Part shown: piece by piece, positions 20,801 to 33,900 of the stretch
Numbering within the stretch: position 1 is the stretch's first letter
Layout of the letters: each line of letters starts with the position of its first letter
NCBI GenBank assembly: GCA_020746105.1
Contig: CM036620.1
Coordinates: forward strand, 44,288,706 to 44,352,705
DNA length: 64,000 bases
From: Trogon surrucura
Taxonomy: Eukaryota; Chordata; Aves; Trogoniformes; Trogonidae
Reading direction: 5' to 3'
Notes under the pieces: generated by a model
Database searches by the model: none
What the model saw: the letters and a program-made list of their open reading frames with translations, nothing else
What the model was told of the DNA's origin: nothing
Translations under genes and position numbers: made by a program

Positions 20801-23517
20801 TGACGGCACCGCTATAAACCAATTCTAGGGACAGAAAAAGGCAAGTATCACTTTATTCTTTCACATCATCTCGTGAGTGCCTGGAATGCAAAGATGGGCA
20901 CACTATAGATTGTTGATTATAGCAACCTGTGTTTTCCCCTTTCTAATGTAGTTGTAGGATATGTAAAGTTTTACAGAAATTTTAAAGAAAAAAATGATAA
21001 ATTTAATTGCAGTGCATTATTTCAGTGATGCTATTTTAATACTGAGAGCAATTACTTCCAAAGAAGATAGCTCTCTATCCTTCTGAATTCCATTAACATA
21101 GTGAGGCAGTTCGTAGACATTTCAATATATAAAACAGTTGGGAAGAGGTTTTCTTACCTTTCTCTCAAAAGAAGAAAAAAAAGCACAAAAACAACAACAA
21201 AAACCCACCAAAAAAAACCCCCACAATTGGGTATTTCCTTTCTGAATTTCAGTAAAAAGTAGAAAAATAAAAATAAATGCTAATTTTAGTCCTATTGTCT
21301 ATAGCACAATTGAGCTACCAAGTGTGTTCTGTTTGGGCCAAACCTCTCTATACTGAACACTTCAAATATTGCTTTTCCTGGTAAAATGTGATGGAAGTGC
21401 CTTGAGGGCAAATATGCTAAGTATTTATTTATTACATGACTTATCACCTACATTTTTTCTGCCTAAAGGCACATATATTAAGTACTAGAGCATTTTGGTT
21501 ACTTGTTATTTACTGCCTGTGCATTAGGAAGAATTATGAATTCAAGCATATACAATCCATTTTGTTTAAAACCTCATTTGCCAAGCAGGTATGTTTGTAA
21601 TAGGAAAAAAAATACTGTTCCCACCACTGCCATTTTCAGTTATGTGACTAATTCTCTTTCTTTAAGACAGAAATAGCTGCTGTGATGGGAAAGAGATAAA
21701 GCATCTGTGGTTTAGCAAATAAGAAGCTCTTGACAGACTTAGGTAATGCTTTTCTAAAGACTGAAGTGACCTGAGAACCTGGTTTCAAGAAAGATCAATG
21801 CAACCGAGGAGGTGATGTCATTTAGCAGATACAGTTACTTTGGGCAAGATCCATAAACACACTTAGGCGTTGCAATACCTAGTAATCAGAACAAGCAGTA
21901 GGGACCTACTTTCCTTACATAGTGCATGAAAAGAGTTAAGCACCAGAGAACGAGATCCATAGTTAAGAGTGTACGGAGCAGAGGTTTACCTATGGTTGGT
22001 CATTAGGAAATCCTAGGGTATGGAAGAAATGGTAGTGAAGTGACAGGATTTCTAAGCCTCTCAGAGTTTAGGCTTAATGCTACTAAGTGATTCAGGTGAC
22101 TAAACCTTGTCCTTGTTTCTTTCTTCAGGAAATAGACCTGAGGGTACCTTTTCTAAAATGTAATAGGCGATTTTGCCCTGAAGGACACAATTAATATGCA
22201 TTCTACTTACTGTACTTCAGAATTCTATAACTGACCGTATTGGGACCCTCACAAGTTGTATCAGTAACTCTCCTATGTTTGTAAAATAATTCAAGAGAAG
22301 ATCACCTTTTATATACTCCTTCATGAGTAGAATATGATATATAACCAAGAATGTTGGAGGACTCAAGTTTAATTTCCTTTCTGAGTCCAAGGAAATGTAA
22401 ATTCTTACCTTCGATCTCGTAAGGGCCATAATCATTAGAAGTGAATTATACTGGGCAACAATAATTTCTTCTTGTCCTGTTGAATTAGAATTCCAGACTC
22501 AGTAAACCAAAGACAAAGAATTGGTTTGGGCTTAGTGGTTAAATGTGGGGAATAAAGTTCAAGTCTACTGCCGTGAATACGGATTCAATATGTAGTTTAC
22601 ATGAAATACACACTAAAGTCCATTAATATTCACTGGTTAGAAGAGTGACACAGAGCTTCCCTTTACCTTTCTTTGAACACTCAACACTATTCAAAAAGAT
22701 CTAGATTTACAAAAAAAAATCATTTACTTTCTCTTTGTGGTGTCCTTACGTTCAGGCACTACTTGATTCAATGTCATCAGTCCAAAATATTCATAGATAA
22801 TTTGTTTTATTTTGACTCATGAAGAGAGGAGAGAAATTCAAGTTTTGTTTGCTTTTGTTTTCTGAACCTGGCACAGTCTGGCATCATGCTAACACTGAAA
22901 ATTGTAAAAAATTTGTAAACGTTCCCTCATTCCTTATCTATGAAAGAAAGCTTCCTAGTATAAAAATTACTCCTTTTGCAATTTTATAAAATAGGAATAA
23001 ATCCCAAATCTGCTGCTTTTTTTTTCTTTTGGGTGACTTAGGGCTTCTTTTTAAATATAAACAACTGCTTCTGGCAAGTTAGTCTCATCAGCTAGATTTA
23101 CATAAATCCTCTAATAAGAAACAGGGCTTGACTATAGCAATTCTTTTGCTGACCTCCTCACACAACAGCAAGAAAAGACATGAATCTCTTCTGCCTTTCC
23201 ATGTTGGCATTTGGTGTGCCAATTGAGAGATTAAAATTTAAATTTCTATTATGCAATGGGAGAAAACAAGTAGCAGTCTCTGTCAGTAGAAAACAGTACA
23301 TTACTGGTCTTGGGGTTTTGCTTATTTCCTCTCTCTCTCCCTGCATATTTAGCACCACCGTCCCTCCTATCTTTGGGATTCAGGATGCATGAATTTTCAC
23401 ATAGTCTTGGCTGAATCTTGTTATGCACCGGAGTTCCAGCAGGCATTATGGAGCAGAGTAGTTTGAGAGTGGCTGCATATTCCAGGAAAAAGAATGTATA
23501 TATCTTGTGGCTCTTCA
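14887..23517. other. Long stretch without gene or clear transposon
   Basis: Mostly AT-rich unique DNA. It contains a T17 run at 17989-18005, tandem TGAAATAT-type units at 17879-17911, an imperfect duplication at 17091-17145 and an A15 run near 20190-20204. A block at 21660-22160 has fewer homopolymers and might be an ancient repeat. Open frames, including the 93-codon ones at 19366-19647 and 23249-23530, show no recognisable domains. Confidence 0.5.
17989..18005 (-). repeat. Poly(T) run of 17
   Basis: Simple homopolymer; on the minus strand it is a poly(A) run without a clear AATAAA just upstream. Confidence 0.75.
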
Positions 23518-23720
23518 CTCCTTTCTTCACCTAAAGGGCTGTCAAGCACCAGAGCAGAATGCCCAGGGAAGCGGTGGAATCACTTTACCTGGAGGTGTTA
23601 AAAAAATGTGTAGATATGATGCTTAGAGACATGGTTTAGTGGTGGACTTGGCAGTGCTAGGTTTTGCAGTTGGACTCAGTGATCATAAAGGACTTCTCTG
23701 AGCTAATTGATTTTATCATT
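23518..23720 (+). mobile_element. CR1 LINE, short 3' end
   Basis: A short plus-strand CR1 3' end. It reads TCAAGCACCAGAGCAGAATG, then CCCAGGGAAGCGGTGGAATC, CTGGAGGTGTT, GACATGGTTTAGTGGTGGAC and TTGGCAGTGCTAGG. This is the signature of the CR1 group whose 3' UTR carries the GGTTTAGTGGTGGACTTGGC block, unlike the other copies here. The end (GATTTTATCATTC) is a decayed octamer tail. Confidence 0.85.
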
Positions 23721-26700
23721 CCTACTGAGTTCCACTAAAACAGGAAACTCAGAGGGAGACAGAAACCTCTAGCCTCTCCCAGAGGAACTGTACACTAACC
23801 ACCCCCTTTCGTCCCCCTTCCCACATCTTCTTTCCTTCCCAATTGAAGGTACAAGTTTTCAAACATTTTTCAGAACAGAATCCCCCTCTTGGCTGTTCTT
23901 TATCTTCTGTAGTGACGGTTCCTTCTTCAAATGCTCTGCTATCCTCAGTTGCAGGTACATCTTGGAGCTTTTATTATTTCACAGTTCAGTCTTCTGGTAC
24001 ATAATTTTAAGATGCCATATAATAATTGCTAGCACAAAAGGCTTGAGAAAAAGACTGTCATATGTTTCAAATAGTTACACGATTTGTGGACTGTAGCTGT
24101 CAGTAACCTAAGAGCACACTCGACAATATATTAGGAACAAATGACAAGCTATGCTTATTTAATGGCACATAATTTAACCGTTTAACTGTGGGCTCATTTA
24201 AAGGTATTGCATTATTCAACATGGAAAAAAAGTATTTATATTATTGTTTCCAAATGTTGTGATCCAGTGAAAGTGATTTAAGGAGACAGAATAATATACC
24301 CGACTGACAATGTTTACTTCTGGCACTCTCATAAATGAAGATCAGAATTATTGTTGCCAGAGCAGCATTGTATGTAACTAGATACTGCTTAATAACACAG
24401 GTAATGAAGCACTTGAAACTTACTTACCTGCATTTCAAAATGTCTATATTTTCCAGTTTATTTCTTCAACATCTTTTTGCAGATATGAATTCTTCTTTCT
24501 CAGTTTTGAATTGATAAACCAGCCAAAATGTTAATATGGACGCTTGATCTTTTTTTGTTACGAATTTTTGACATTTCTTCCTTATGCTATCTTATTCACT
24601 ATGTCATGTATTTAAATTTATCAAAATAAAGCAGAAAACAAGTTTGGTTTTCTGTATCTTTTTGTTACTATCTGGAGGTCCTGTTTTCAGAGTTATGCAT
24701 CAGTTTCAAAAATCTTTTATCTGTAGTTCACTGATTGTAGTAAGAACAACTCAAGGTTTTGCACACACACTGTGTAAGCCATCAGGGGTGTCATGAGGAA
24801 ACTGAGCCATAGTGCATATCTAAACAGGAGATAAAAAGCAAAGCAAAACTCAAGTCTTTCCTTCTGAAGGGAATTGCTTATTTCATACATAAAGTCAGAT
24901 GAAGGACCTCACCATAATGCATATGAGACTTAGTCTAGCATTTTCCTGTTGTTTTTTCCCCCCGATTTTTTCCCAACCAATATTCTAATTCTGTAACCCC
25001 ACACACAAAATGGTAATATCAATCATTCTAGCTTCTGAAGTAGTCTTTCATACCTCCTGGTAACCCAGACATATTGGTTTGAATCAATATTGAGGTTTCG
25101 GATTTCGCCATCAAAGTGTCTATAAAATTTTGCATTTTGTTATAATTTACTTCTGCAAAGAACTTCTTTCTGTTGATGGACTGCATGGTGTTTCCTTGTA
25201 GTTAATAATGGAAAGTGTTGTACATAACATCAAAAATTTTGCCATCTTGATATTTTAAAAAGCATATTTTCATCTTATGATCTTCAGACTGAGAGGAAGG
25301 AGTTACGATGAGCTGTCACCATCCCAAGTCCTTCAGCAGAAGGCTATTATTCATAGCTGGGAGGTTCCTTCCCTGAAGGAATTATAATTTTTGTGATTAT
25401 GGTTTATTCTTCTATTCAGGGTCAGCTTGGCAGTGTTATGTTTTTGTTAGCATGTTTTGCATCTTGCTCTTTTGGCATTAGTTTGCAGTATTCACTCTAT
25501 GTATATGGTGTGTTTAACGTACTTGAATTCTTGCTCTTTGTTCTTCTTGTTACTGTTCAAACTATTTTTCCTCTCTCCGAACATTTTATTTCCCTAACAC
25601 TTATTTCCTTAGTAACTAGTAATTGACTCTGATTAAGTTGTCTGTAACACTCGCTGATATCAACCTGTGCCTCTACATCAAGGCTTCTGCTATCATCCTG
25701 TGCCTATTCTCCCCAAGCCAGCATTTTAATGTTGGGCCACAGACAGCTCTACACGGAAGAAGTACTAGCTATTACTCTCTGTTAGTTGCAAAACATTGAT
25801 AACAGCAGGCATCACACATCACAATTGTGCAAAGCGAAGCAAAAGCTAAACCAAACCAGGCAACAGCCGCTTGGTCATTGACAATTTTGGTTAAAGCTAA
25901 ACAAGCTGAACCAAGGGTACAGGCAGGCCGGGGCAAGTCCGGGCAAGGCCTGACAAGGCCCGTGTGGTCAGTGTATTGCAAAGCCTGTGTTAGTGGGTCT
26001 GTCTGTGTGATTTTATTGTATGTTGTATTCTGGTTTTGCATTAGGGGTTTGAGAACGTTTTAAAGCATAATTTTATAATTTACCTGTTGAAAGATCATGC
26101 AGTTCTACTGTGGCTACATTTGATGGGCTAAACTGCTTTTGAAAACCAGCATTGCTTCCTGACCCTTTAGTTATGTGATTTTGACTTTTACTGACATTTT
26201 TTTTTTATACATTTTCAAATTATGCCCCTGAGAAATGGAATTAGATAAAATTTGGTCATGCTTGCTTGGAAAATTCATGCCTTTAGAAGGCATTTAAGTC
26301 CCATGTTAACAAAGGGATAATCTTTCCAGTTAAAAGTACATGGCAGTTTGTTGTGGAAGAACTGCTGGGAGGGGAACATATGCTGGTTTTTGCCCTGTGG
26401 TAATTGCACAGTGAAATTTGGATTATGCAGGATTCATTTAAAATAAATGGATGCTTAAAACTAAATTCCTACATTTATATTTGTGTGCCAGAATAACTGC
26501 ACTTGCATTTAGAAGTGTTAAGCAGTTAGCATCTCTCGCTGAAGTCAATGAAAGTTGCTAAATGTGTTCTACCAACAATAGCAGCACTGCTGTGATATGG
26601 AAGAGTAACAGCATGGTGGACTGGGCTTTAATCATTATTCAGACAGCCAATTGTTTCTGAGCATTAGATAAATCGCTGGTTTTTACCAATATCCTATTTT

Positions 26701-29194
26701 TAAAATAGAAGCAGTATTTACTACTCCCAACTTTACACAGAAAGTCTGGAGGAAAAAACCCATTGAGTAAAAGAATTGCATTTTAACACAGGAATATATA
26801 CTGCATTTTTTGCTTCAGAACTCAATAAGGAATCGATTCTATCTTTCTCAAATTTTAATTAAATTTTACTTCTGATCAGGTTAGTTGGGATTTGTTTCAT
26901 TTTATTCCTTCCTTTCTCTTCCTTCCTCCTCTCAGCTCATGTCTATAATATCCTTTAATGGACCACAGTTCTGTTACGTTGGAAATCCAGCTAATTATGA
27001 TGAGAGGCTGGTTTTTTCACTCTGCTTAATGGAATTTTAACACTTTGACTGTTCAGCTGTAGAAAGGAACATTTACAGCTGAATGCTGTTTATCAAGTGT
27101 TTTTAAATAAGCCTGATGTGTTCTCAACGAAAGTCCTGATGACAGAGAAAGTCACTTTGGTTTGGGCAAATTTTAAAAACACAACCTTGTCTCTTAAAAT
27201 TTGATGTAGAATGTTATTTCTCTGTTTCTCTTTTATCAAAATAATTTGTTAGTCTTTATCATCATTATGCAGCATAGATTTTACTTTTAACCCTATATCT
27301 CCACTATCTTGCATATGACAGTTTTCTGACAACTTTCCTGTTACGCAGGATATGAAAAATATTTCTGTATATAACTTATTTTTCAATATAAAGCATAATA
27401 CAAAATGATTCATAATCAACTCTGAAGTGTAGCATTTTTTAAGTTTTACAGTCTTTTCAAGGATCACGTTGAGTTAATGTGATATTTAAAAATTGTTACA
27501 ACACTGTGTGGGATATAAGGAAACTATCTACGAACGAGGATGACTCCTCTCATCTAATGACTATTTTTTTTTAGTTTAATACTTTCAGGTTGTTATAGAC
27601 AACTTGGAAATAGACAAATGGACTTGATTTAGTCAAAAATAAGCAAAATATGTAATTACTGGAAGTCTGCATTCTGTGTTTTCACTCCAAATTTTAAATA
27701 GAAGATATATTATGCAAATTGTAATAATTCAGTTCTAAAAATTCCACGTAAGAATTTCCTGTAGGTAGGGGAAATAAAAAAGAAAGGAAAATACTGGGGA
27801 TTCATGAAAGCATGTCAGCCACGGCCAGTAACAAACTCAACAACTTTTCACGTGCCTTTCATGTTTATTGTTTTCAATAGTCACTAGTATATCACAGTGA
27901 CTATTAATTCCTTTTTGTTGCCTCTTTTATGGTATAGTGAGAAATTATGGCCAACGTTATTTGAAATCACTTCCTTCCTGATACTGAAAGTCAAAGATTT
28001 ATTTTCCTGAGATGTAAAATAATATTATGTTATGTAGCATCATTACACCATAAAATACAATGCTCTTTATCACCTAGTGCTTCTCAAAATGTGTTTTTCA
28101 ATGACTGAGGACATGAAGTGAATAGAAATTTGTTACCTAAACCTAGGAGGTTTGTTTAACACTTTAAAGAAACAAAGGATCCGAAATTAGCCTAGAATAT
28201 TCGACATAAAAACTTTTTGAACTACCACAGTACAGAGATCAGAAGTTGCTAGAGAGAAGCCTGAATTTATACCTTATTACCGTAATGCTCCTCATTCTGT
28301 TGTTGGCTTGGGGCACAAGGTTGATAATCACTATCTCTACTTCCTGCAGAGGCTGCAAATGCAATTACAGATTCTCAATGACCTGATTCACCCTGTTTAT
28401 GCCCAGTGACAATTTATAACATAGACCAGCAAGTGATATGATTCCAGGCCTCTTGATGATCACAAATATTCTGTATAGGCTTTAGCGAGATCGGAGTGAG
28501 TAACTGTTTTTTTTTATTGCTGACTAAAGTAAAAAAATGAGGAAGTTATTTCAGGCACACAAGAAGTGAACAATGTTTAATTTTCCTGGCAACACGAAAA
28601 TCAAACTGAAAATGGATTCATGTTAAAAATATTTATTTTAAACAGTCTCTACCTTATTTTTTTAATTAGGTCAAAAGGAGACAAATACCAAGAGAAATAG
28701 TGTATTTTTGAGACAGTCATATGTCAGGGCATCTTAATTAATTTTTGTGTTTACGCTGTATTTTTTTTTTTATTCTTTTGGACAAATGTCTAACATTAAA
28801 GAGAAATATTTCAGCCATCTGAAACTATTTTTGTAACTTAAAAGAGTTGATTAAAAGACTTGTGCATTCTATATGTACCTATTTTAAAAAATAATGGTTT
28901 CTCACATTCAGATTTATTTTTTCTTTCTCACTTTCTGATTAGTTTATTACTTTCATGTCTGAAAAGTAAAGTCTTAAGTTTTAAGTTCTATTTTCCTATG
29001 TCTTTAATGAGACTTCTAAGAGAAGTTGAGTTTTAAACAGTACTTTTTGTCTGGGAAATGATTCAAAATTACTTTCTCTGTATATGGAAAGTTGGTTGTT
29101 TTTCTGACAGATTTAAACACCTCTTTAAATATCATAACTTTTTGTATCACTCTCCTCAGTTCCATTTTAATTCCTGTAGTTGTAGAGGGCATTG
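23721..29194. other. Long stretch without gene or clear transposon
   Basis: AT-rich unique DNA. A small GC-rich patch at 25800-26000 contains a decamer-like repeat (25931-25960). The T-rich plus-strand frame at 25393-25626 encodes a hydrophobic 77-residue peptide that looks like chance. Confidence 0.5.
25931..25960 (+). repeat. Three adjacent decamer-like units
   Basis: GGGCAAGTCC, GGGCAAGGCC and TGACAAGGCC lie end to end in a GC-rich patch. The motif AAAGCTAAAC also occurs twice just upstream, about 50 bases apart. Confidence 0.6.
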
Positions 29195-29461
29195 TAGAAT
29201 CATAGAATCATAGAATGTTTGGGGTTGGAAGGGAGCTCTAGAGATCATCTAGTCCAACCCCCCTGCCAGAGCAGGATCCCCTAGGGCAGCCACACAGGAA
29301 CGCATGCAGGTGGGTTTTGAATATCTCCAGAGAAGGAAACTCCATAACCTCTCTGGGCAGCCTGTTCCAGTGCTCTGTCACCCTCACAGTAAAGAAGTTT
29401 CTCCTCATGTTGAGGTGGAACTTCCTGTGTTCTAACTTAAACCCATTATTTCTTGTCCACC
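29195..29461 (-). mobile_element. CR1 LINE, 3' end with intact octamer tail
   Basis: Starts with GAATCATAGAATCATAGAATG (octamer tail on the minus strand). It runs through GAGATCATCTAGTCCAACC, GCAGCCACACAGGAACGC and the C-terminal coding block to TTATTTCTTGTCC, where it stops. Same subfamily as 14444-14886. Extreme 5' truncation leaves only the UTR and the last codons. Confidence 0.92.
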
Positions 29462-29516
29462 ATAATATAGGTATGAGATGTACATGCTTTTAATCAGACA
29501 TGGTATCATGTTGAGA

Positions 29517-29547
29517 TCTTCTACCAATTCAGTGAATTGGTAGAAGA
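29517..29547. repeat. Perfect inverted repeat, 14-base arms, 3-base loop
   Basis: TCTTCTACCAATTC, loop AGT, then GAATTGGTAGAAGA: all 14 pairs match. It lies exactly where the older CR1 beginning at about 29545 should carry its octamer tail, between two CR1 copies. Confidence 0.9.
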
Positions 29548-30965
29548 AGAGGTTGGAAGAGACCTCTTGAGATTGTCTGCTCCAACCTCCATCCTCAAAG
29601 CAGGATCAACTAGAGCAGTTTGCTCAGGGTCATGAGCAGTCAGGTTTTAGATATTCCCAAAGATGAAGGCTCCACAACCTCTCTTGACATCCTGATCCAG
29701 TGTTTGATCAGCCTTCTAATAAAAAAGATTTTTTTTTTATGTTTGGGTGGAACTTTCTGTTTTCATTTTTGACCATTGTCTCTTGTTATAGGAGATAGTG
29801 TGGAAAGCCTTGCTAAAGCCTTGCTAAAGTTAAGATATCCACTGCTTTCCCTTCATCCACTGAGCAAGTAATGTCATTATAGCAAACTATCATGTTGGTC
29901 AAGCATGGTTTCTCCTTCTTAAATCCACTCTGCCTTGGGTTTATTCCCTTCTTGGCCTTGATGTGTTTGCATATGGTTTTGAGGCTTATTTGTTCCAATA
30001 CCACCATAAGAACTGAGTTCAGGTTGATCGTCCTTCTTGTCCTTCTTAAAGATAGGAGTGACTTTTCCTTTCTCCCAGTCATTTGGGACATGCTCCAATT
30101 GTTATGACTCATCAAAGATAGTTGAAATTGGCCTTGCAGTGGCATCAGTCAGCCTTCTCAGCACTGGTGGGAGCTTACCATTAGGTTCCATGGACTTGCA
30201 TATGCTCAGTAGTTTGAGTGTTCCCTAACACGATACTTCTCTGCTGGGAGTGAGTCTTCATTATTCCAGACTTTCCTTCTGGTCTCATGGGGATTGAATT
30301 TCTGAAGGAAGTCATTACCAGTAAATTCAAGAAAGACCACCTTGACCTTTTCCACGTAATTTTTCAGCATCCTTACCTTTTCAACACTAGGTCTACATTT
30401 TCCTTAGTCTTTTGTTGTTGCTGATACATCTGCAGAAGCCCAAATAGTTGCACTTCATGTTTCTCACCAAATTTAACTCCACGTGGGTTTTGGTTTCCCT
30501 AAGCGTGTCCTGCATGCTTGGACAGTGTTTCTACATTGCTCTTGGTCACCTGTCCTTTATTCTACCTCTTGTATGCTCTTTTCATGTTTGAGTGTTCTCA
30601 GGAGCTACTTGTTCATCCATGCAGATGTCCTGCCACTGTTGCTTAATTTTCTGCTCATCAGGATTAGCCATTCTTGAGCCTGGAGAAGGTGATACTTGAA
30701 AATCAGCCAGCTCTCCTGTACTCCTCTCCGTGACTGTATACCATGGGATTCTCCCAGGCAAGTCCCTAGACAGGCCAAAGTCACCTGGAGTCCTGGGTTG
30801 TTATCCTACCTTTTGCTTTGTTCCTATCTCTTAGGATCCTGAATTCCACCATCTGATGGTCACTGCGGTTAAGGCTGCACCTGACCTTCACATTCCTAAC
30901 CAATTCTTCTGTGTTTTAACAAAAGTATGAGAACCAGCAGAGTGCCTCCACCTCCAGTATGGGTT
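29545..30965 (-). mobile_element. Older long CR1 LINE with internal deletion
   Basis: A decayed minus-strand CR1. 29545-29790 is the 3' UTR and C-terminal block. 29790-30240 encodes reverse transcriptase fingers (an IKAKKGINPRQSGF-like block and KPCLTNMIVCYNDIT remain in the frame 29813-30145). 30480-30965 corresponds to the linker and endonuclease part, shown by the plus-strand phrases CTTGAGCCTGGAGAAGGTGA, GATCCTGAATTCCACCATCT and GATGGTCACTGC. Compared with the copy at 41664-43450, about 0.85 kb is missing between the C-terminal block and the reverse transcriptase. That gap takes with it the GVPQGS and FADD catalytic motifs. The element is far more diverged than its neighbours. Confidence 0.8.
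29804..29825 (-). repeat. Tandem 11-mer AAAGCCTTGCT x2
   Basis: A perfect local duplication inside the reverse transcriptase remnant, just after the internal-deletion junction. Only one copy is present at the homologous place in the other CR1. Confidence 0.8.
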
Positions 30966-33900
30966 TTATGCATGCAAGCTGAAATACAGAATACTACATG
31001 TGGTAGAGGTATAAAATTCAAGATTCTAGATTTTTGAAAGACTTACTAGATATTTATGATAAGTCTTACTGAAAATGAAGTCGGATAAGATGGGATGTAG
31101 GTACATGCCTTTTCTGGGAAATATTCGTAGAAATAAAAATGTATTTTGAGCATAGATCTGTAATGCCAAAGTAGTGACCAAAGCATGGTCTTAGGAAAAT
31201 TAGTTCTGAGTGTAAAACATTCATATATATAGATAGTTGTTACTGTTAAAAATGAGTACGTGTATAAAGTGGGTATCTATCTGAAAAAAAATAAATTCAC
31301 ACACTCAAAATCAAATGTGGTGATTTTGGAGTGAGCAAAAATCTTTTTTTGCATCACCTAACAAGTGTATCACATTTTAAAATGATGGATGGTTTTGTAA
31401 ATTAAAGTTGTTCTTTTCTTATGGTGAAAGTCTGCCAGATTCTAAATATACTTTTTTTTTAATCTGTCACTCCATCCCCAATAATTTTCTTCAAAATAAC
31501 AGGCAAACAAAGCCATATTTTTTTTCAGACACTAATAAAATACACAATGCTTGGCGTTCCTCACGTTGACTTTGCAGCAGCAGTTAATTAACAAATGTTA
31601 TTCCCTTAGCTAGTCTGCTATGTTTGATCTCTATGTGCTGAGATATTTGACAAGATAGGTGCTATACTTAGCTTGAAATTTTTTTTTAATCAAAAACATC
31701 AATTCTAATGTCAGCTTGCTCAAAACACAAGGGTTGGGGAGGTTCTAATATTTGCTAAGTGGAAAAAGACAAAAAAGGTATTGGGAAAATGATTATTTTC
31801 AAACTTCCAGTTAGATACTGCAATCAATAGCAGTTTAAAAGTAAATAAACAAGAGAGCTAGTGAGACATCTGTGTCGAAATACATTAGTGCTCCAAATTG
31901 GTATGGATTTCACTGGGAAAAATCATAAAGCTATTTCATACTGGAGCTATACTAAGGAGATGAGATCTACTCCTTCCCCTTCCCCCAACAGAAGCTTAAA
32001 TATTCACTGGTATGAGAGAATATTAGCTAGGTGTGGAAGGAAATGTATCTGTCTTCTGTGTATTTCCGCTGTTTACAAATTGGCAATTTAATCTTGGCCT
32101 AACCCACAGAAATTAGATCGTCAGATTGTTAATTGGTACATAAGTGCTACCTGTTTTCGGGGTAGAACTTTTTGACCAGTATTCATGGTAAGCTAAACTA
32201 GAGACGTTTCAAGGAAATAGTTTTCTCCTTTATATTTGAATTGTGATGTCTTCAAGCAAAAACATATTTAGAGGTTTTAGAATTTTTGCCATAATCTTTT
32301 ACCGTAGCAGCAAACAACACTGATAAGGGTATTGTCAGTTTAAGATGGATATTTGCACTCAATGTGATGGGAAGGATAACAGCTGATGCAGGAAGTCTCG
32401 TTAGCAAAATCCACATCACTAACTGGAAGTTGTGAATTTGGAAATGGCCTAAAAAGCCAGTTTATTCACACTTTGGTTTTATGCTAGCAAGTTATAGTTC
32501 TCTATTTCCTATGCAGAACTAATGTTTAGGGTCATAAGAAATATAGAAAGAAGTAGTATTGTTTGCATCTGTGTGTTATCTCAGAACTTCTTATGTAGGA
32601 TTTAGGAATATTTTCAGTTGCCCCGAGATTGTTCATTTGGTCTCTGTTTTAAAGTCCAATATGTGGACAATAGCTCTGAAGGACAAGATTCCTGAAACCT
32701 TATTACTCTGAGATTTTTATTTATATGTCAAACTAGACAGAAAACACATCCAGGCTAGGAGACCGATGATCATCACTCTTCCTCTGTGATTGTTCCATCA
32801 GACAGAGTTGAGTTTTTCAATTTTTGCAAGACCTACCCTGGAACAGGTCTATTATAGGAATATCCGCCTGCAAAATGCAGATTAGCAAAAGAAGTTGGAA
32901 TTGATTCAAACTGAAAAAATACCAGAAGAGGTATTCCCAACATTATCTTCTCAATGTGTGCCCGTGTCCTCAGAAACTGAGGAATATTTCTGGGAACAAA
33001 GTGGAGTGCACGTTGAATTTTATGGTCAAGTCTAAGAAAGCTGATCATTTAAGTAGTATTGCTCAACAAATCCACAAAGTGTTACACAGAAGAACAGCAT
33101 ATTGCCAAGACCTTTTATCAGCCTGTTTTCCTAATGGAATGCCCTTGCTCTATTGATTCAGCCAAACCCAAATGAACTGAAGGTAAGTCTGCCAAACTGC
33201 CCATTTAACATTGCACTCTTTTACATACTGAACAGCAAAATATAGTAAATACCTAAGAGAGAGACCTAGCCTTTTGGACTTTGAAATTTAAATGGATCTG
33301 CAGGCTTGTCTGCCCTTCAGCAGTTTTTCTGTGTGATCTTAATGCCTTATCTGAGGAAGTGTCTCACATCTCTATGGTCTTTCCAATGGGATATTGAAGT
33401 GAGTAAAAACAATTGGGACGGTGGACATTCTGCACCTGTGAGTTTCACTTTCTGTTTAAATACTTAGGAACCTGTTGAGCAACTAATCTGTCTAAAACTG
33501 TTATGCTGGGTTTAGAAAATGCTTTGTTTGAAAGAATTTGGGGTACAAATTATTCTTACTTGTCATCTGTTTTAATCTAGATTATTCACCAGGTAGCCAA
33601 AATTTTGAGTAAAGCACATTCTTATTTTTGTATTTTTGCTCTCCAGACTTTCTTGCAGGAAGATAATAATGTGTATGTAAGGAATTAAGCACTGAAAGTG
33701 TCAGTACTGTGTTAGTATGACAGGTAACGAGGCAATTTGGCAGAATGTCAGAAACTAATTGAGCTCAGCTCACATCAATGCAGCTTTTTCAGCTGAGGCT
33801 GTATCTTCTAAAATGAACGGTGGAATTACATAAGACAATATGACATGTACAATTTTAATTGGAAGCTCTAATTTAAAATATTTAAAGCATGTTTAGAATA

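Noticed and set aside
25393..25626. Hydrophobic 77-codon frame as a membrane microprotein
   Set aside because: T-rich sequence automatically encodes Phe, Leu and Val; no supporting signal.
29195..30965. One single long CR1 element
   Set aside because: A second 3' UTR-like start follows the hairpin near 29545 and is much more diverged, so there are two insertions.
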